Positions 8,074-18,431 are shown, numbered from the stretch's first letter. The stretch is DNA of 64,000 nucleotides from Desulfitibacter sp. BRH_c19 (GCA_001515945.1 LOER01000004.1:84256-148255); one strand, 5' to 3'. The notes: generated by a model from the sequence alone, not told the origin. Made by a program: numbers and translations.

Positions 8074-8208
8074 TTAGTCCGGTTTTCTAAAAGCGATTAC
8101 AAATACTGGATCAGTAGTTTCTTGGTTAATATTGTCTTCTGCACTTAATAGTTCCTTTAGTTGCTGTTGGTTCAAATTTGCAAAATTGAAGTCCTTTTGA
8201 CTTGTCAA
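8074..8208 (-). CDS. putative 44-aa small protein
   Basis: On the minus strand an ideal site GGAGGTGAT stands before a TTG at 8208, followed by 44 sense codons and TAA. The product begins MTSQKDFNFANLNQQQLKEL and ends with a segment rich in hydrophobics (PVFVIAFRKPD). No family recognised. The gene-like codon pattern and ribosome-binding site support expression. It lies divergent to the T-box leader of the ilv operon, in an otherwise gene-free stretch. Confidence 0.5.
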   Translation of the reverse strand: MTSQKDFNFANLNQQQLKELLSAEDNINQETTDPVFVIAFRKPD

Positions 8209-8333
8209 TTTATCACCTCCAGATTTAAATAATCTTAGGAAAAATTTCTGCTATCTATTATTAGTATTTAACTTGAGATTTAAACTTATTCTATCTCTAA
8301 AACAAATAATTTATTTCACAAGGCTTTTTTCTA

Positions 8334-8363
8334 TTGACAGGGTGTTATAATTTTAGATATACT
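8334..8363 (+). promoter_or_regulatory. promoter of the ilv/leu operon
   Basis: TTGACA (8334-8339) and TATACT (8358-8363) with an 18-nt spacer, just upstream of the T-box leader. This is a good vegetative-type promoter and would start transcription near 8370. Confidence 0.65.
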
Positions 8364-8398
8364 TATTTTTAATAATTGTGGATACAAAAAAATAATAA

Positions 8399-8657
8399 TG
8401 AAAGCGATGACAAAAGACAAGCTAACTATTTGTCAATGGGTTAACAGAGAACCGGGTAAGGTGAAAGCCGGCACCTATACAGTATTTAGTGTCACTTTTT
8501 AGTTCTTTGTCGAAAAGTATTCTTAGTAGGCGAAGACGGAGGGCCAACCGTTAAAAAGGCAGGTGTCCAAAGAATAAGTGGCTGCATAATGCAGCAATTA
8601 GGGTGGTACCGCGGGAGTAGTCTTCTCGTCCCTGTAAGTGGGGCGAGGAGTTTTTTT
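8399..8657 (+). promoter_or_regulatory. T-box leader of the branched-chain amino acid operon
   Basis: The conserved T-box AGGGTGGTACCGCG is at 8600-8613. Upstream is a stem I-like region (about 8405-8515, closed by ACAAAAGA with TCTTTGT). Downstream is an 11-bp terminator (CTTCTCGTCCC 8622-8632 with GGGGCGAGGAG 8640-8650) and a T-run. Uncharged tRNA binding favours the antiterminator and lets the operon be read. The specifier codon is not certain. GTC (Val) at 8491-8493 sits near the expected place; a Val, Ile or Leu specifier would suit the genes. Confidence 0.9.
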
Positions 8658-8707
8658 ATTCTTTTCAGGAATTCTAAAGAACATGAAATTAGATTTAGAA
8701 GAATAAA

Positions 8708-8765
8708 TTGGGGACATTCCTCAAGGACAAAGCCTAGCTCGAGAAGAGGTGTGTCCCCGTACATT
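8708..8765 (+). repeat. GGGGACA palindromic repeat, copy 2
   Basis: TTGGGGACATTCC ... GGTGTGTCCCCGTACATTA, nearly the same as copy 1. It lies between the T-box terminator and the ribosome-binding site of ilvE, so it is part of the operon leader whenever the T-box lets transcription through. Confidence 0.85.
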
Positions 8766-8794
8766 ATTACATTAAAAAAAGGGAGGAAGTTAAG

Positions 8795-9682
8795 GTGGGA
8801 TTGCAAATTTACTTAGATGGAAAGTTCGTACCAGAAGAAGAGGCTAAACTATCAATTTTTGACCATGGATTATTATATGGAGATGGGATATTTGAAGGTA
8901 TTAGAATGTATCATAATAGAGTATTTAAGTTAAAAGAACACCTTATTCGATTATACGAATCGGCAAAAACACTTAATCTTGACATTGAACTCACAATAGA
9001 GGAAATGGAAGAGGCAGTTTTAGAAACTTGCAGGAAAAATAATTTGAGGGATGGATATATACGCCTTGTAGTTACAAGGGGAAAAGGAGACCTTGGATTA
9101 GATCCTCGAAAGTGTCCAAAGACCTTGACGTTTATAGTGGCAGCAGCTATTCAATTATACCCAGAAGCACTATACGAAACAGGTCTGGAGGTTATTACCG
9201 TCGCAACTAGAAGAAATGTAGCAGAGGCATTAAATCCAAGAATTAAATCCCTAAACTATCTCAATAATATTTTAGCAAGGATAGAGGCAAATTTAGCAGG
9301 AGTACCAGAGGCTGTCATGCTGAATCAAGATGGATTTGTAGCAGAAGCTACTGGTGACAATATATTTATTGTAAAAAATGGAAGATTAATAACACCCCCA
9401 GTACATGTTGGTATCCTCGAAGGAATAACAAGAAATACAGTCATGGATCTTGCAAAAGAAGACGGTATTGAAGTTGCACAAGAGGTGTTTACGAGACATG
9501 ACATGTATAATGCTGATGAATGCTTCCTAACAGGGACAGCAGCTGAAGTAATTCCAACGATACGAATGGACGGCAGAGCTATTGGCTCAGGAAAACCTGG
9601 ACAAATGACATTAAACTTGATTAAGAGATTTAGAGAATTAACTAAAGTGGACGGACCCAGAATTTTTGCAGAGGGGGAATAA
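8795..9682 (+). CDS. ilvE: branched-chain amino acid aminotransferase IlvE
   Basis: 295-aa class IV (fold IV) PLP aminotransferase. [16 protein letters not shown] opens the fold, the PLP lysine is in IKSLNYLNN (Lys151), and EATGDNIF and FLTGTAAEV are further markers. It transfers the amino group to the keto acids of Leu, Ile and Val. GTG start after GGGAGG. First gene of the operon, 2 nt before ilvD. D-amino acid transaminase is the main alternative in this fold, but the operon settles it. Confidence 0.92.
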   Translation: MGLQIYLDGKFVPEEEAKLSIFDHGLLYGDGIFEGIRMYHNRVFKLKEHLIRLYESAKTLNLDIELTIEEMEEAVLETCRKNNLRDGYIRLVVTRGKGDLGLDPRKCPKTLTFIVAAAIQLYPEALYETGLEVITVATRRNVAEALNPRIKSLNYLNNILARIEANLAGVPEAVMLNQDGFVAEATGDNIFIVKNGRLITPPVHVGILEGITRNTVMDLAKEDGIEVAQEVFTRHDMYNADECFLTGTAAEVIPTIRMDGRAIGSGKPGQMTLNLIKRFRELTKVDGPRIFAEGE

Positions 9683-9684
9683 AA

Positions 9685-11343
9685 ATGAGAAGCAAAGCAA
9701 TGAAGCAAGGTTTAGAAAAGGCACCTCATAGGTCTTTATTTAAGGCATTAGGGTTAACTGATTGGGAATTGGAAAAACCTATAATAGGTATTGTAAATAG
9801 TCACAATGAGATAATACCTGGACATATGCATTTAGATCAAATTGCTAGCGCAGTTAAAACTGGGGTACAGCTCGCAGGAGGAGTTCCCCTAGAATTTCCA
9901 GCAATAGGAGTTTGCGACGGTATAGCCATGAACCATGAAGGAATGAAATATTCTCTTGCAAGTAGAGAATTAATTGCTGACTCTATAGAAATTATGGCAA
10001 AGGCTCATCCATTTGATGCATTGGTTTTCATACCAAACTGTGACAAGATAGTACCGGGTATGCTTATGGCAGCTGCACGCTTAGATATTCCATCCATATT
10101 TATAAGTGGTGGTCCAATGATGGCTGGAAAATATAAAGGGAAGAAAGTAAGCCTTACAAATATGTTTGAAATGGTAGGATCAGTTAAGGCAAATAAAATG
10201 ACTGAGGAAGAACTTGCAGAGGTCGAAGATGTTGCTTGTCCAGGATGTGGTTCCTGCTCAGGAATGTTTACTGCAAATTCAATGAACTGCTTGACTGAAG
10301 CCTTAGGAATGGCATTACCTGGAAATGGTACTGTTTTGGCTGTTGAAGCAGCAAGAATCAGGCTTGCCAAAGAAGCTGGAAGAAAAATCATGGAGCTTCT
10401 AGAAAAGGATATTAGACCATCTCAGATAATGACCAAGGAAGGCTTTTCAAATGCTCTCGTAGCAGATATGGCTCTAGGTTGCTCAACAAATACTGCATTG
10501 CATTTGCCTGCTATTTCCCATGAAGCTGGGATAACATTGGACTTTAACATTTTCGATGAAATCAGCAATAAAACTCCCCAGCTATGTAAACTAGCTCCCG
10601 CAGGTAATCACTTTATGGAGGATCTTGGAGCCGCTGGTGGAATCCAAGCTGTAATGACTGAGTTGAATAAACTGGGATTGCTAAACTTAGATGTTATGAC
10701 TACTACAGGTAAAACATTAGGTGAAAATATTAAAAATGTTACAGTCCTGGATGACACAATAATTAGGCCTGTAGATAATCCATATAGCAAAGATGGTGGC
10801 ATTGCCATCCTTTGGGGAAGCTTGGCACCTGAAGGAGCAGTTGTTAAGAAAGGTGCAGTTGCAAAGGAAATGCTTGTTCATAAGGGACCAGCCAGGGTAT
10901 TTAATAGTGAAGAAGAAACAGTTGAAGCAATCTTTGGTGGAAATATTAATTCAGGTGATGTAATAATAATACGTTATGAAGGTCCAAAAGGTGGTCCAGG
11001 CATGAGGGAAATGCTGACTCCAACTAGTGCAGTTGCAGGTATGGGATTAGGTGAAACAGTTGCACTCGTCACGGATGGAAGATTTTCAGGAGCAACTAGG
11101 GGAGCATCTATAGGACACGTATCTCCCGAGGCTGCTGAAGGCGGACCAATCGGATTAATTGAAGAAGGAGATATCATATCAATTGATATTCCAAATAGAA
11201 GCTTAGATGTTGTTTTAAGTGAAGAAGAACTAGAGGTAAGAAAAAAGAATTGGCAAAAGCCAGAACCAAAAGTCACTAAAGGTTACTTGGCTAAATACCA
11301 GAAACTAGTTAGCTCAGCAAGCTCAGGAGCGATTATTAAATAA
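9685..11343 (+). CDS. ilvD: dihydroxy-acid dehydratase IlvD
   Basis: 552-aa IlvD/Edd-family Fe-S dehydratase. Cluster cysteines are seen in [21 protein letters not shown] and [16 protein letters not shown]. It converts dihydroxy acids to the 2-keto acids of Val and Ile. GGGGG site before ATG, following ilvE directly. Length is normal for the family. Confidence 0.95.
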   Translation: MRSKAMKQGLEKAPHRSLFKALGLTDWELEKPIIGIVNSHNEIIPGHMHLDQIASAVKTGVQLAGGVPLEFPAIGVCDGIAMNHEGMKYSLASRELIADSIEIMAKAHPFDALVFIPNCDKIVPGMLMAAARLDIPSIFISGGPMMAGKYKGKKVSLTNMFEMVGSVKANKMTEEELAEVEDVACPGCGSCSGMFTANSMNCLTEALGMALPGNGTVLAVEAARIRLAKEAGRKIMELLEKDIRPSQIMTKEGFSNALVADMALGCSTNTALHLPAISHEAGITLDFNIFDEISNKTPQLCKLAPAGNHFMEDLGAAGGIQAVMTELNKLGLLNLDVMTTTGKTLGENIKNVTVLDDTIIRPVDNPYSKDGGIAILWGSLAPEGAVVKKGAVAKEMLVHKGPARVFNSEEETVEAIFGGNINSGDVIIIRYEGPKGGPGMREMLTPTSAVAGMGLGETVALVTDGRFSGATRGASIGHVSPEAAEGGPIGLIEEGDIISIDIPNRSLDVVLSEEELEVRKKNWQKPEPKVTKGYLAKYQKLVSSASSGAIIK

Positions 11344-11347
11344 TAAA

Positions 11348-11424
11348 CTATAGAATTCAGAATACAACCTATTATAGATTGAGACTTTATTCTGGCTACT
11401 GGCTCCTGTATTCTGCATCCCACA
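11348..11424 (+). repeat. imperfect inverted repeat between ilvD and ilvB
   Basis: CAGAATACA near 11357 is matched by TGTATTCTG near 11406 around a central segment with CTGGCTACTGGCTCC. A shorter sequence of like flavour (TATCCTGCATCCTGCCTCCTG) follows the DUF3786 gene at 8048. It does not encode protein and looks like a dispersed intergenic repeat. No T-run follows, so it is not a standard terminator. Confidence 0.5.
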
Positions 11425-11484
11425 TGCACCAATGGACAATTAGTGGTTAAACTAACAAGCATATACGTAGGAGGTAATGATAAA

Positions 11485-13221
11485 ATGAGTGTTCTAAAAA
11501 ATACGGAGGTGAATGAAGTTGGGGATTGCTTAGAGAACTTTGGTAAAGGTGAAGTTTTATCGGGCGCTGAGATTTTGTTAAGGGCATTAGAAATGGAAGG
11601 TGTTGATACCATTTTTGGTTATCCAGGTGGTACAGTACTTCATATATATGATGCTTTATACAGTTGCACAGCAATTAAGCATATTTTGCCTAGGCATGAA
11701 CAAGGTGGGGTCCATGCTGCTGACGGATATGCTCGCTCCACAGGAAGACCGGGAGTAGTATTGGCTACTTCGGGACCAGGAGCAGCAAATCTGGTAACAG
11801 GAATAGCTACGGCCTATATGGATAGTATCCCAATGGTAGTTGTTACAGGACAGGTGGCAACTCCTTACATTGGAAAGGATTCCTTTCAGGAAGCGGATAT
11901 TACGGGAATAACCTTGCCAATTACTAAGTATGGATTTTTGGTAAAGGATATTAAGGATTTGGGACGCTGCATCCATGAGGCCTTTCATATAGCTACTACG
12001 GGAAGACCGGGGCCGGTAATTGTTGATATTCCAAAGGATATAACTGTACAAACTACAGAATTTTTCTATCCTCCAAAGCATAACTTACCAGGCTACAAAT
12101 TAAAGCCAAATGGTATAGCAAAGCAAATAGAAGAAACAGTAAAACTAATTTCTGAAGCAAAAAGACCGGTTTTATATGTAGGAGGTGGCGTTATAGCCTC
12201 CGGAGCAGAAAAAATCTTGGTGGAATTTGCTGAAAAGTTGGATATACCCGTAACCTGTACACTTATGGCAAAGGGTGCTATTCCTGATACTCATCTTTTA
12301 GCACTCGGCATGCCAGGAATGCACGGTACAGTATATGCAAACTATTCAATTACTGAATCAGATTTACTATTAGCAGTAGGAGTAAGGTTTGATGATAGGG
12401 TTACAGGCAATGTGAAAACCTTTGCTCCTAATGCAAAAAAGGTTCATATAGAAATTGACCCGGCAGAGATTAACAAAAACGTTGTAGTTGATGTTGCAAT
12501 TATAGGAGATACAAAAGATATACTGGAAACGCTTTTTAATAAATTAGACAGTAAGAAAAGACCAGATTGGATTAAAAGGATAAATGGTTGGAAAGAAGAA
12601 TATCCATTAAAGTTTGTTCAGGAGGAAGGAACCTTAAAACCTCAATACGTAATCTCCTCCGTTAATGAAATTCTTGAAGATAACTCCTTTGTAGTAGCTG
12701 ACACAGGGCAGCATCAGATGTGGTCAGCCCAGTATATAAAAACCAGAAGAGGCAGGGGATTTTTTACATCAGGTGGTTTGGGAACAATGGGATACGGATT
12801 TCCGGGTGCTATGGGGGCCCAAGTAGCAAATCCTGAAGCTTTAGTTGTAGCAATAGTAGGCGATGGAGGATTTCAAATGAACTGCCAGGAACTTGCTACA
12901 GTTGCTATATATAATCTACCTGTAAAGATCTGTATCATTAATAATGGATACCTGGGAATGGTTAGGCAATGGCAAGATCTATTCCTTGAAAAAAGATATT
13001 CTCATACGGATATAAACCAAGGGCCGGACTTTGTTAAATTAGCCGATGCATTTGGAGTTAAGGCTATAAGGGTTACAAAACCAGAAGAAGTCCTACCAGC
13101 ACTTCAGGAAGCTAAAGCACATCAGGGACCTGTACTCATTGATTTCGTGGTGGAAAAAGAGGAAAATGTCTATCCCATGGTGCCAGCTGGTGGATCAATT
13201 AATGAAATGCTAGGGAGGTAA
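11485..13221 (+). CDS. ilvB: acetolactate synthase large subunit IlvB (first copy)
   Basis: 578-aa ThDP enzyme. FGYPGGTVLHIYDAL and RHEQGGVHAADGYAR (catalytic Glu) open the first domain, and GDGGFQMNCQEL ... INNGYLG is the ThDP-binding motif. GMVRQWQ carries the conserved Trp (Trp496) that sets 2-ketobutyrate preference in this enzyme class. The ATG at 11485 is preferred for its GGAGGT; the frame is open further upstream. Residues 1-30 form an N-terminal extension not found in the second copy. ilvN follows 7 nt later. Confidence 0.93.
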   Translation: MSVLKNTEVNEVGDCLENFGKGEVLSGAEILLRALEMEGVDTIFGYPGGTVLHIYDALYSCTAIKHILPRHEQGGVHAADGYARSTGRPGVVLATSGPGAANLVTGIATAYMDSIPMVVVTGQVATPYIGKDSFQEADITGITLPITKYGFLVKDIKDLGRCIHEAFHIATTGRPGPVIVDIPKDITVQTTEFFYPPKHNLPGYKLKPNGIAKQIEETVKLISEAKRPVLYVGGGVIASGAEKILVEFAEKLDIPVTCTLMAKGAIPDTHLLALGMPGMHGTVYANYSITESDLLLAVGVRFDDRVTGNVKTFAPNAKKVHIEIDPAEINKNVVVDVAIIGDTKDILETLFNKLDSKKRPDWIKRINGWKEEYPLKFVQEEGTLKPQYVISSVNEILEDNSFVVADTGQHQMWSAQYIKTRRGRGFFTSGGLGTMGYGFPGAMGAQVANPEALVVAIVGDGGFQMNCQELATVAIYNLPVKICIINNGYLGMVRQWQDLFLEKRYSHTDINQGPDFVKLADAFGVKAIRVTKPEEVLPALQEAKAHQGPVLIDFVVEKEENVYPMVPAGGSINEMLGR

Positions 13222-13228
13222 CAAATAT

Positions 13229-13726
13229 ATGAAATATACCTTAGCTGTATTGGTAGAAAACAAACCAGGTGTTCTAACTAGAATTGCAGGGTTATTTGCC
13301 CGAAGAGGATACAATATTGAGAGTCTAGCAGTAGGAGAAACGGAAGATCATACTGTTTCAAGAATGACGATTGTTGTAGGTGGCGACGGTAAAGTAATAG
13401 AGCAGGTAACTAAACAGCTACACAAACTTGTGGACGTAATAAAGCTGACAGATATTACTGAAGAAGAGAATGTTGATAGAGAATTGATTCTTATCAAGGT
13501 AAATGCAGACGCCTCAGTAAGGGCTGAAATAATGCAAATTGTGGATATTTTTAGGGCAAGAATTGTTGATATAGGAAGAGGATCTCTGATAATAGAGGCT
13601 ACAGGAGATTCAGGAAAAATAGAAGCAATTGAAACCTCTTTAAAACCCTTTGGAATAAGAGAGTTAGTCAGAACTGGCAAAGTAGCAATGGTTAGAGGTG
13701 TCAAGGGTAAAAACGGGAAAAAATAG
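13229..13726 (+). CDS. ilvN: acetolactate synthase small (regulatory) subunit
   Basis: 165-aa ACT-domain subunit: YTLAVLVENKPGVLTRIAGLFARRGYNIESL is the N-terminal ACT domain, followed by the C-terminal half with DIFRARIVDIG. It binds the end product (usually valine) and stimulates the large subunit. It lies between two large-subunit genes and could serve one or both. Confidence 0.93.
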   Translation: MKYTLAVLVENKPGVLTRIAGLFARRGYNIESLAVGETEDHTVSRMTIVVGGDGKVIEQVTKQLHKLVDVIKLTDITEEENVDRELILIKVNADASVRAEIMQIVDIFRARIVDIGRGSLIIEATGDSGKIEAIETSLKPFGIRELVRTGKVAMVRGVKGKNGKK

Positions 13727-13752
13727 CCCTAACCTTAGGAGGTGTTTTAATT

Positions 13753-15414
13753 ATGGAGATTACAGGGGCACAATGTTTAATGAAAGTATTAGAAGAGCAG
13801 GAAGTGAATGTAGTTTTTGGATATCCTGGAGGGGCAGTTCTTCCCCTATATGATGCTTTGTTGGAAAGCTCGATTGAGCATGTCCTTGTAAGGCAGGAAC
13901 AGGCAGCAGTTCATGCAGCAAGTGGTTATGCCAGGACTACAGGAAAAGTTGGCGTCTGTATGGCTACCTCAGGGCCCGGGGCTACTAACCTTGTGACAGG
14001 TATAGCTACGGCATATATGGACTCAATTCCTATGATAGTTATTACGGGTCAGGTATCTACCCAGATGGTTGGAACTGATGCTTTTCAAGAGGTTGATATA
14101 ACAGGTATTACAATGCCAATTACAAAGCATAATTATTTAGTGAAAGATATAAGAGATCTCTATAAAACTATTAAAGAGGCATTTCATATAGCTACTACAG
14201 GAAGACCAGGTCCCGTATTAATAGATATTCCGAAAAATGTTAGTGATAGTATGGTGAAATGCTCCTTGAATAATAAGATTGAATTAAGGGGATATAAGCC
14301 TACTTACTATGGGCATCCTTCACAGATAAAAAATGCAGCATCATTAATTAATAACAGCACAAGACCAGTAATCTTATCAGGTGGCGGGGTTATCAACGCT
14401 AAGGCATCTGAACAAGTTAAGATTTTGGCTAAAAGAATTCAGGCACCTGTTGCAGTAACTTTAATGGGTCTTGGATCCTTTCCTGCAGATGATGAAGTAT
14501 TTTTAGGAATGCTGGGAATGCATGGTACAGCAGTTGCCAATTATGCAGTCAGTAATTCCGATTTAATTATTGGTCTAGGAGTTAGATTTGATGATAGGGC
14601 AACTGGTGCAATTGAAAAATTTGCTCCCAAAGCTAAGATCATCCATATAGATATTGATCCAGCTGAAATAGGTAAGAATGTGCAGGCTAATTTACCAATA
14701 GTGGGTGATGTACGGCTTATTCTAGATGACCTAATACCTAAAATTACTGAGAATTCAAATCCTACATGGCTTGAGCAAGTAGGTGAATGGAAACATTATC
14801 ATTCATTAAAGTTTCCGGATGATGTCCTCACTCCTCAGTATGTGTTAAGTGTATTAAGTGATATTGCTGGTCCTGATGCAATTTTATCTACGGATGTTGG
14901 TCAGCATCAGATGTGGACTGCATTATATTATAAATTTATTAAGCCAAATACACTTGTAGCATCAGGTGGACTAGGAACTATGGGCTATGGTTTTCCTGCA
15001 GCGATAGGTGCTCAATATGGAAATCGTGATAAGAGAGTTATAGCTATAACAGGAGATGGAAGTTTCCAGATGCATATGGCAGAGATGGGAACAGCTATGG
15101 AAAGAAACCTGCCTATTAAAATACTTTTATTTAATAACAATTGTCTTGGGCTTGTACGTCAGCTTCAATACTTCTATTGTGAAAAAAGGTATAGTGCCAT
15201 AGATTTCAGCTGCAATCCTGATTTTATGCAATTTGCAAAATGCTATGGAGCAGCTGGCTATAGGATTACAACAAAAGAAGAGGTCAAACCAATGCTAGAG
15301 GAAGCATTGAACAATGAAAAGCTTACGATTATTGAATGTATGGTACCCAAAGAGAATTTAGTCCATCCCATGGTATTAAATACAAAGGGTTTGGACGAAA
15401 TGGAAACATATTAA
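13753..15414 (+). CDS. ilvB: acetolactate synthase large-subunit paralogue with Trp-to-Leu change
   Basis: 553-aa ThDP enzyme close in form to the first copy (FGYPGGAVLPLYDAL, RQEQAAVHAASGYAR with the catalytic Glu, GDGSFQMHMAEM ... FNNNCLG). The motif that normally reads VRQWQ reads VRQLQ, with Leu471 in place of Trp, and FQMN is FQMH. Fold and cofactor residues seem intact, so it is probably active with altered substrate preference. GGAGGT precedes the ATG. Other ThDP enzymes are conceivable, but the FAD-region and operon fit acetolactate synthase. Confidence 0.88.
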   Translation: MEITGAQCLMKVLEEQEVNVVFGYPGGAVLPLYDALLESSIEHVLVRQEQAAVHAASGYARTTGKVGVCMATSGPGATNLVTGIATAYMDSIPMIVITGQVSTQMVGTDAFQEVDITGITMPITKHNYLVKDIRDLYKTIKEAFHIATTGRPGPVLIDIPKNVSDSMVKCSLNNKIELRGYKPTYYGHPSQIKNAASLINNSTRPVILSGGGVINAKASEQVKILAKRIQAPVAVTLMGLGSFPADDEVFLGMLGMHGTAVANYAVSNSDLIIGLGVRFDDRATGAIEKFAPKAKIIHIDIDPAEIGKNVQANLPIVGDVRLILDDLIPKITENSNPTWLEQVGEWKHYHSLKFPDDVLTPQYVLSVLSDIAGPDAILSTDVGQHQMWTALYYKFIKPNTLVASGGLGTMGYGFPAAIGAQYGNRDKRVIAITGDGSFQMHMAEMGTAMERNLPIKILLFNNNCLGLVRQLQYFYCEKRYSAIDFSCNPDFMQFAKCYGAAGYRITTKEEVKPMLEEALNNEKLTIIECMVPKENLVHPMVLNTKGLDEMETY

Positions 15415-15444
15415 TTGAAGGTACCTTGACCGGAGGTGGTCTAT

Positions 15445-16968
15445 TTGGATACAAATAAAGTTTATATTTTTGATACTACCTTGCGAGATGGAGAACAGTC
15501 GCCCGGAGTCAGTTTAAATATCCAAGAAAAGCTGAAAATAGCTAGGCAGCTTGCAAAATTAAATGTGGATGTTATTGAAGCAGGTTTTCCAATAGCCTCT
15601 CAAGGGGATTTTGAAGCAGTTCGAGCTGTTGCTCAGCAGATAGAAGGACCAATTGTAGCAGGTCTAGCAAGGGTAGCTACAAAAGATATTGATAGAGCAT
15701 GGGAAGCTCTACAGTATGCCAAGAGACCTCGTATTCATACATTCATAGCTACATCAGATATTCATTTAAAGTATAAATTGAGAATATCTAAGGATGAGGT
15801 TTTAGAAAAGATTGCTTTTGGAGTAGCATATGCTAAAAAATATACTAATGATGTTGAATTTTCTCCAGAAGATGGCTTTAGGACAGATATTGATTTTATG
15901 ATTAAAGTTGTAGAAACCGCCATTGAGGCAGGGGCAACTGTAGTGAATATTCCAGATACAGTAGGTTATGCAACACCCCAGGAATTTGGATTATTTATCA
16001 AAAACATCAAAGAAAACGTATCCAATATGAATAAAGCTATTCTCTCTGTGCATTGTCACAATGACCTTGGTCTTGCAGTAGCTAATTCGCTAGAAGCAAT
16101 TATAAATGGTGCTCAGCAGGTTGAGGTGGCTGTCAACGGTATAGGGGAAAGAGCGGGCAATAGTGCCTTAGAGGAAATTGTAATGGCGCTATATACAAGA
16201 CAGGACTTTTACAAATTCTATACAGATCTCAAATTTCAAGAACTCTATAGAACAAGTAAATTAGTCTCAAACCTTACTGGTATGCCAGTTCAGCATAATA
16301 AAGCAATTGTGGGTAAGAACGCTTTTGCTCATGAATCTGGAATTCACCAGGATGGGGTACTAAAAGAAAGAACCACTTATGAAATTATGAATCCTGAAAT
16401 GATAGGTATAGTTCAAAATAATATAGTTCTTGGAAAGCATTCAGGAAGACACGCTTTTCAGACACGACTTGAAGAGCTTGGTTTTTATTTAACCAAAGAA
16501 GAACTTGATAAAGCCTTTACTAGATTCAAAGAATTGGCTGATAAGAAAAAAGAAATTACTGATAATGATCTTGAAGCAATTATTGAGGATGAAATTAAAG
16601 TTATTCCTCAAAAGTATCAGCTCGAGCATTTGCATATATCTAGTGGCAATAGAACTATTCCAACAGCCACATTAGGAATTATTGATGACCATGAGCAACT
16701 TCACGAGGAAGCAGCATGTGGTGATGGACCAGTAGATGCAGTATTTAAAGTAATTGAAAAGATTACTGGGGTTAAGGTGAATTTAAAATATTATGCCCTA
16801 AATGCAATTACAGGTGGTAAAGATGCCATTGGTGAAGTTACAGTCAAGGTCAAATATGAAAGTAATGTCTATACTGGTAGAGGCCACAGTACCGATATTA
16901 TTGAGGCAAGTGCTAGAGCTTATCTAAATGCAATTAATAAAATTTGCTACGAACAATTGGGGAAATAG
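15445..16968 (+). CDS. leuA: 2-isopropylmalate synthase LeuA
   Basis: 507-aa DRE-TIM metallolyase. [17 protein letters not shown] binds acetyl-CoA and metal, [13 protein letters not shown] holds the HxH metal ligands, and the C-terminal LeuA dimer domain (about 390-507, with leucine-sensing form) is complete. A GTG at 15436 overlaps the GGAGGT site, so the TTG at 15445 with 7-nt spacing is chosen. First committed step of leucine synthesis. Three tandem palindromic repeats follow it. Confidence 0.93.
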   Translation: MDTNKVYIFDTTLRDGEQSPGVSLNIQEKLKIARQLAKLNVDVIEAGFPIASQGDFEAVRAVAQQIEGPIVAGLARVATKDIDRAWEALQYAKRPRIHTFIATSDIHLKYKLRISKDEVLEKIAFGVAYAKKYTNDVEFSPEDGFRTDIDFMIKVVETAIEAGATVVNIPDTVGYATPQEFGLFIKNIKENVSNMNKAILSVHCHNDLGLAVANSLEAIINGAQQVEVAVNGIGERAGNSALEEIVMALYTRQDFYKFYTDLKFQELYRTSKLVSNLTGMPVQHNKAIVGKNAFAHESGIHQDGVLKERTTYEIMNPEMIGIVQNNIVLGKHSGRHAFQTRLEELGFYLTKEELDKAFTRFKELADKKKEITDNDLEAIIEDEIKVIPQKYQLEHLHISSGNRTIPTATLGIIDDHEQLHEEAACGDGPVDAVFKVIEKITGVKVNLKYYALNAITGGKDAIGEVTVKVKYESNVYTGRGHSTDIIEASARAYLNAINKICYEQLGK

Positions 16969-16970
16969 AA

Positions 16971-17150
16971 TTGGGGACATTTTCAAACAACAGAGGATGG
17001 CCTAAAAAGGGGTGTGTCCCCCGTACACCAAGTTGGGGACATTCCCCAACAACAGAGGATGGCCTAAAAAGGGGTGTGTCCCCGTACACCAAGTTGGGGA
17101 CATTCCCCAACAACAGAGGATGGCCTAAAAAGGGGTGTGTCCCCGTACAT
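16971..17150 (+). repeat. three tandem GGGGACA palindromic repeats (copies 3-5)
   Basis: Units begin at 16971, 17033 and 17094 and are about 62, 61 and 57 nt. Each starts TTGGGGACAT and ends GTGTGTCCCC(C)GTACA, with the shared inner part ACAGAGGATGGCCTAAAAAG. The second and third are almost identical; the first differs after GGGGACATT. They fill the gap between leuA and leuC, ending 4 nt before the leuC AGGAGG. The inner part differs from that in copies 1 and 2, while the ends are conserved. Confidence 0.95.
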
Positions 17151-17168
17151 TAATAGGAGGAATGAACT

Positions 17169-18431
17169 ATGGGAATGACAATAACTGAAAAGATACTGGC
17201 AGCCCATGCAGGTCTTGATCATGTGGAACCAGGACAGTTGATAAATGCTAAGCTTGATATAGTATTAGGCAATGACATTACATCACCTGTAGCCATAAAA
17301 GAGTTTAGAAAAACTGGAAAAGAAAAGGTGTATGACAAGGAAAAAGTAGTTCTTGTTCCTGACCATTTTACCCCGAATAAGGATATTCAGTCAGCTGAAC
17401 AGGCAAAAATGCTTAGAGAGTTTGCAAAGGAACAAGAGCTTACCAATTACTTTGAAGTTGGAAAGATGGGTATAGAACACTGCTTGCTTCCTGAACAGGG
17501 TATTGTGGGGCCAGGAGATGTAATTATTGGTGCTGATTCTCATACCTGTACCTATGGAGCTCTTGGAGCATTTGCAACTGGAGTTGGAAGTACAGATATG
17601 GCAGCGGGGATGGCCTTGGGAGAAGCATGGTTTAAGATCCCTGAGAGTATTAAGTTCATCTATCATGGTAAGAGGCAAGATTGGGTTTCTGGGAAAGATC
17701 TTATTCTATATACTATTGGTAAAATAGGTGTTGATGGTGCTAGATATCAGGCAATGGAATTCACAGGGGAAGCCATTGAAAACCTATCAATGGATAGCCG
17801 CTTTACAATGTCAAATATGGCTATAGAAGCTGGTGGAAAGAACGGAATTATCGCACCTGATAAAATCACAGAGGAATATATTAAAGGAAGAGTAAAACGA
17901 GAGTATAAACTCTACTTTAGTGATGCAGATGCAAAATATAATAGAATTATTGATATTGATGTAGCTACTATTGAGCCACAGGTTGCTTTCCCTCACTTAC
18001 CGGAAAACACAAAAGGAATTAGTGAAGTTGGCAATGTTTCCATTGACCAAGTGGTTATCGGTTCCTGTACTAATGGAAGGATAGAGGACTTAAGAGTAGC
18101 CGCCAGCATTTTAAGAAATCAAAAAGTACATTCTGGAGTCCGATTAATTATTTTTCCAGGGACACAGCAAATTTACCTGGATGCTATGAGAGAAGGACTT
18201 TTTGAAGTATTTGTTGAAGCAGGGGCAGTTGTAAGCACACCTACCTGCGGACCTTGCCTCGGTGGGCATATGGGTATCCTAGCCAAAGGGGAAAGGGCTT
18301 TATCTACAACTAATAGAAACTTTGTAGGACGTATGGGTCACCCGGAGAGTGAAGTTTACTTATCGGGTCCAGCCGTAGCTGCTGCTAGTGCAATTAAGGG
18401 TAGACTAACTGCACCTCAGGAGGTGGTATAG
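17169..18431 (+). CDS. leuC: 3-isopropylmalate dehydratase large subunit
   Basis: 420-aa aconitase-family subunit of the prokaryotic (archaeal-type) LeuC length. [20 protein letters not shown] is the substrate loop; cluster cysteines lie in GSCTNGR and [13 protein letters not shown]. With LeuD it isomerises isopropylmalate. This family also serves in citraconate hydration in the citramalate route to isoleucine, which fits cimA in the same operon. AGGAGG before ATG; leuD begins at the base after its stop. Confidence 0.93.
   Translation: MGMTITEKILAAHAGLDHVEPGQLINAKLDIVLGNDITSPVAIKEFRKTGKEKVYDKEKVVLVPDHFTPNKDIQSAEQAKMLREFAKEQELTNYFEVGKMGIEHCLLPEQGIVGPGDVIIGADSHTCTYGALGAFATGVGSTDMAAGMALGEAWFKIPESIKFIYHGKRQDWVSGKDLILYTIGKIGVDGARYQAMEFTGEAIENLSMDSRFTMSNMAIEAGGKNGIIAPDKITEEYIKGRVKREYKLYFSDADAKYNRIIDIDVATIEPQVAFPHLPENTKGISEVGNVSIDQVVIGSCTNGRIEDLRVAASILRNQKVHSGVRLIIFPGTQQIYLDAMREGLFEVFVEAGAVVSTPTCGPCLGGHMGILAKGERALSTTNRNFVGRMGHPESEVYLSGPAVAAASAIKGRLTAPQEVV

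Noticed and set aside
8492..8816. Frames on both strands across the T-box leader
   Set aside because: The sequence is explained by the T-box RNA, its terminator and a palindromic repeat.
16944..17153. Plus-strand frame with repeated peptide across the leuA-leuC gap
   Set aside because: It is a translation of the three tandem palindromic repeats.
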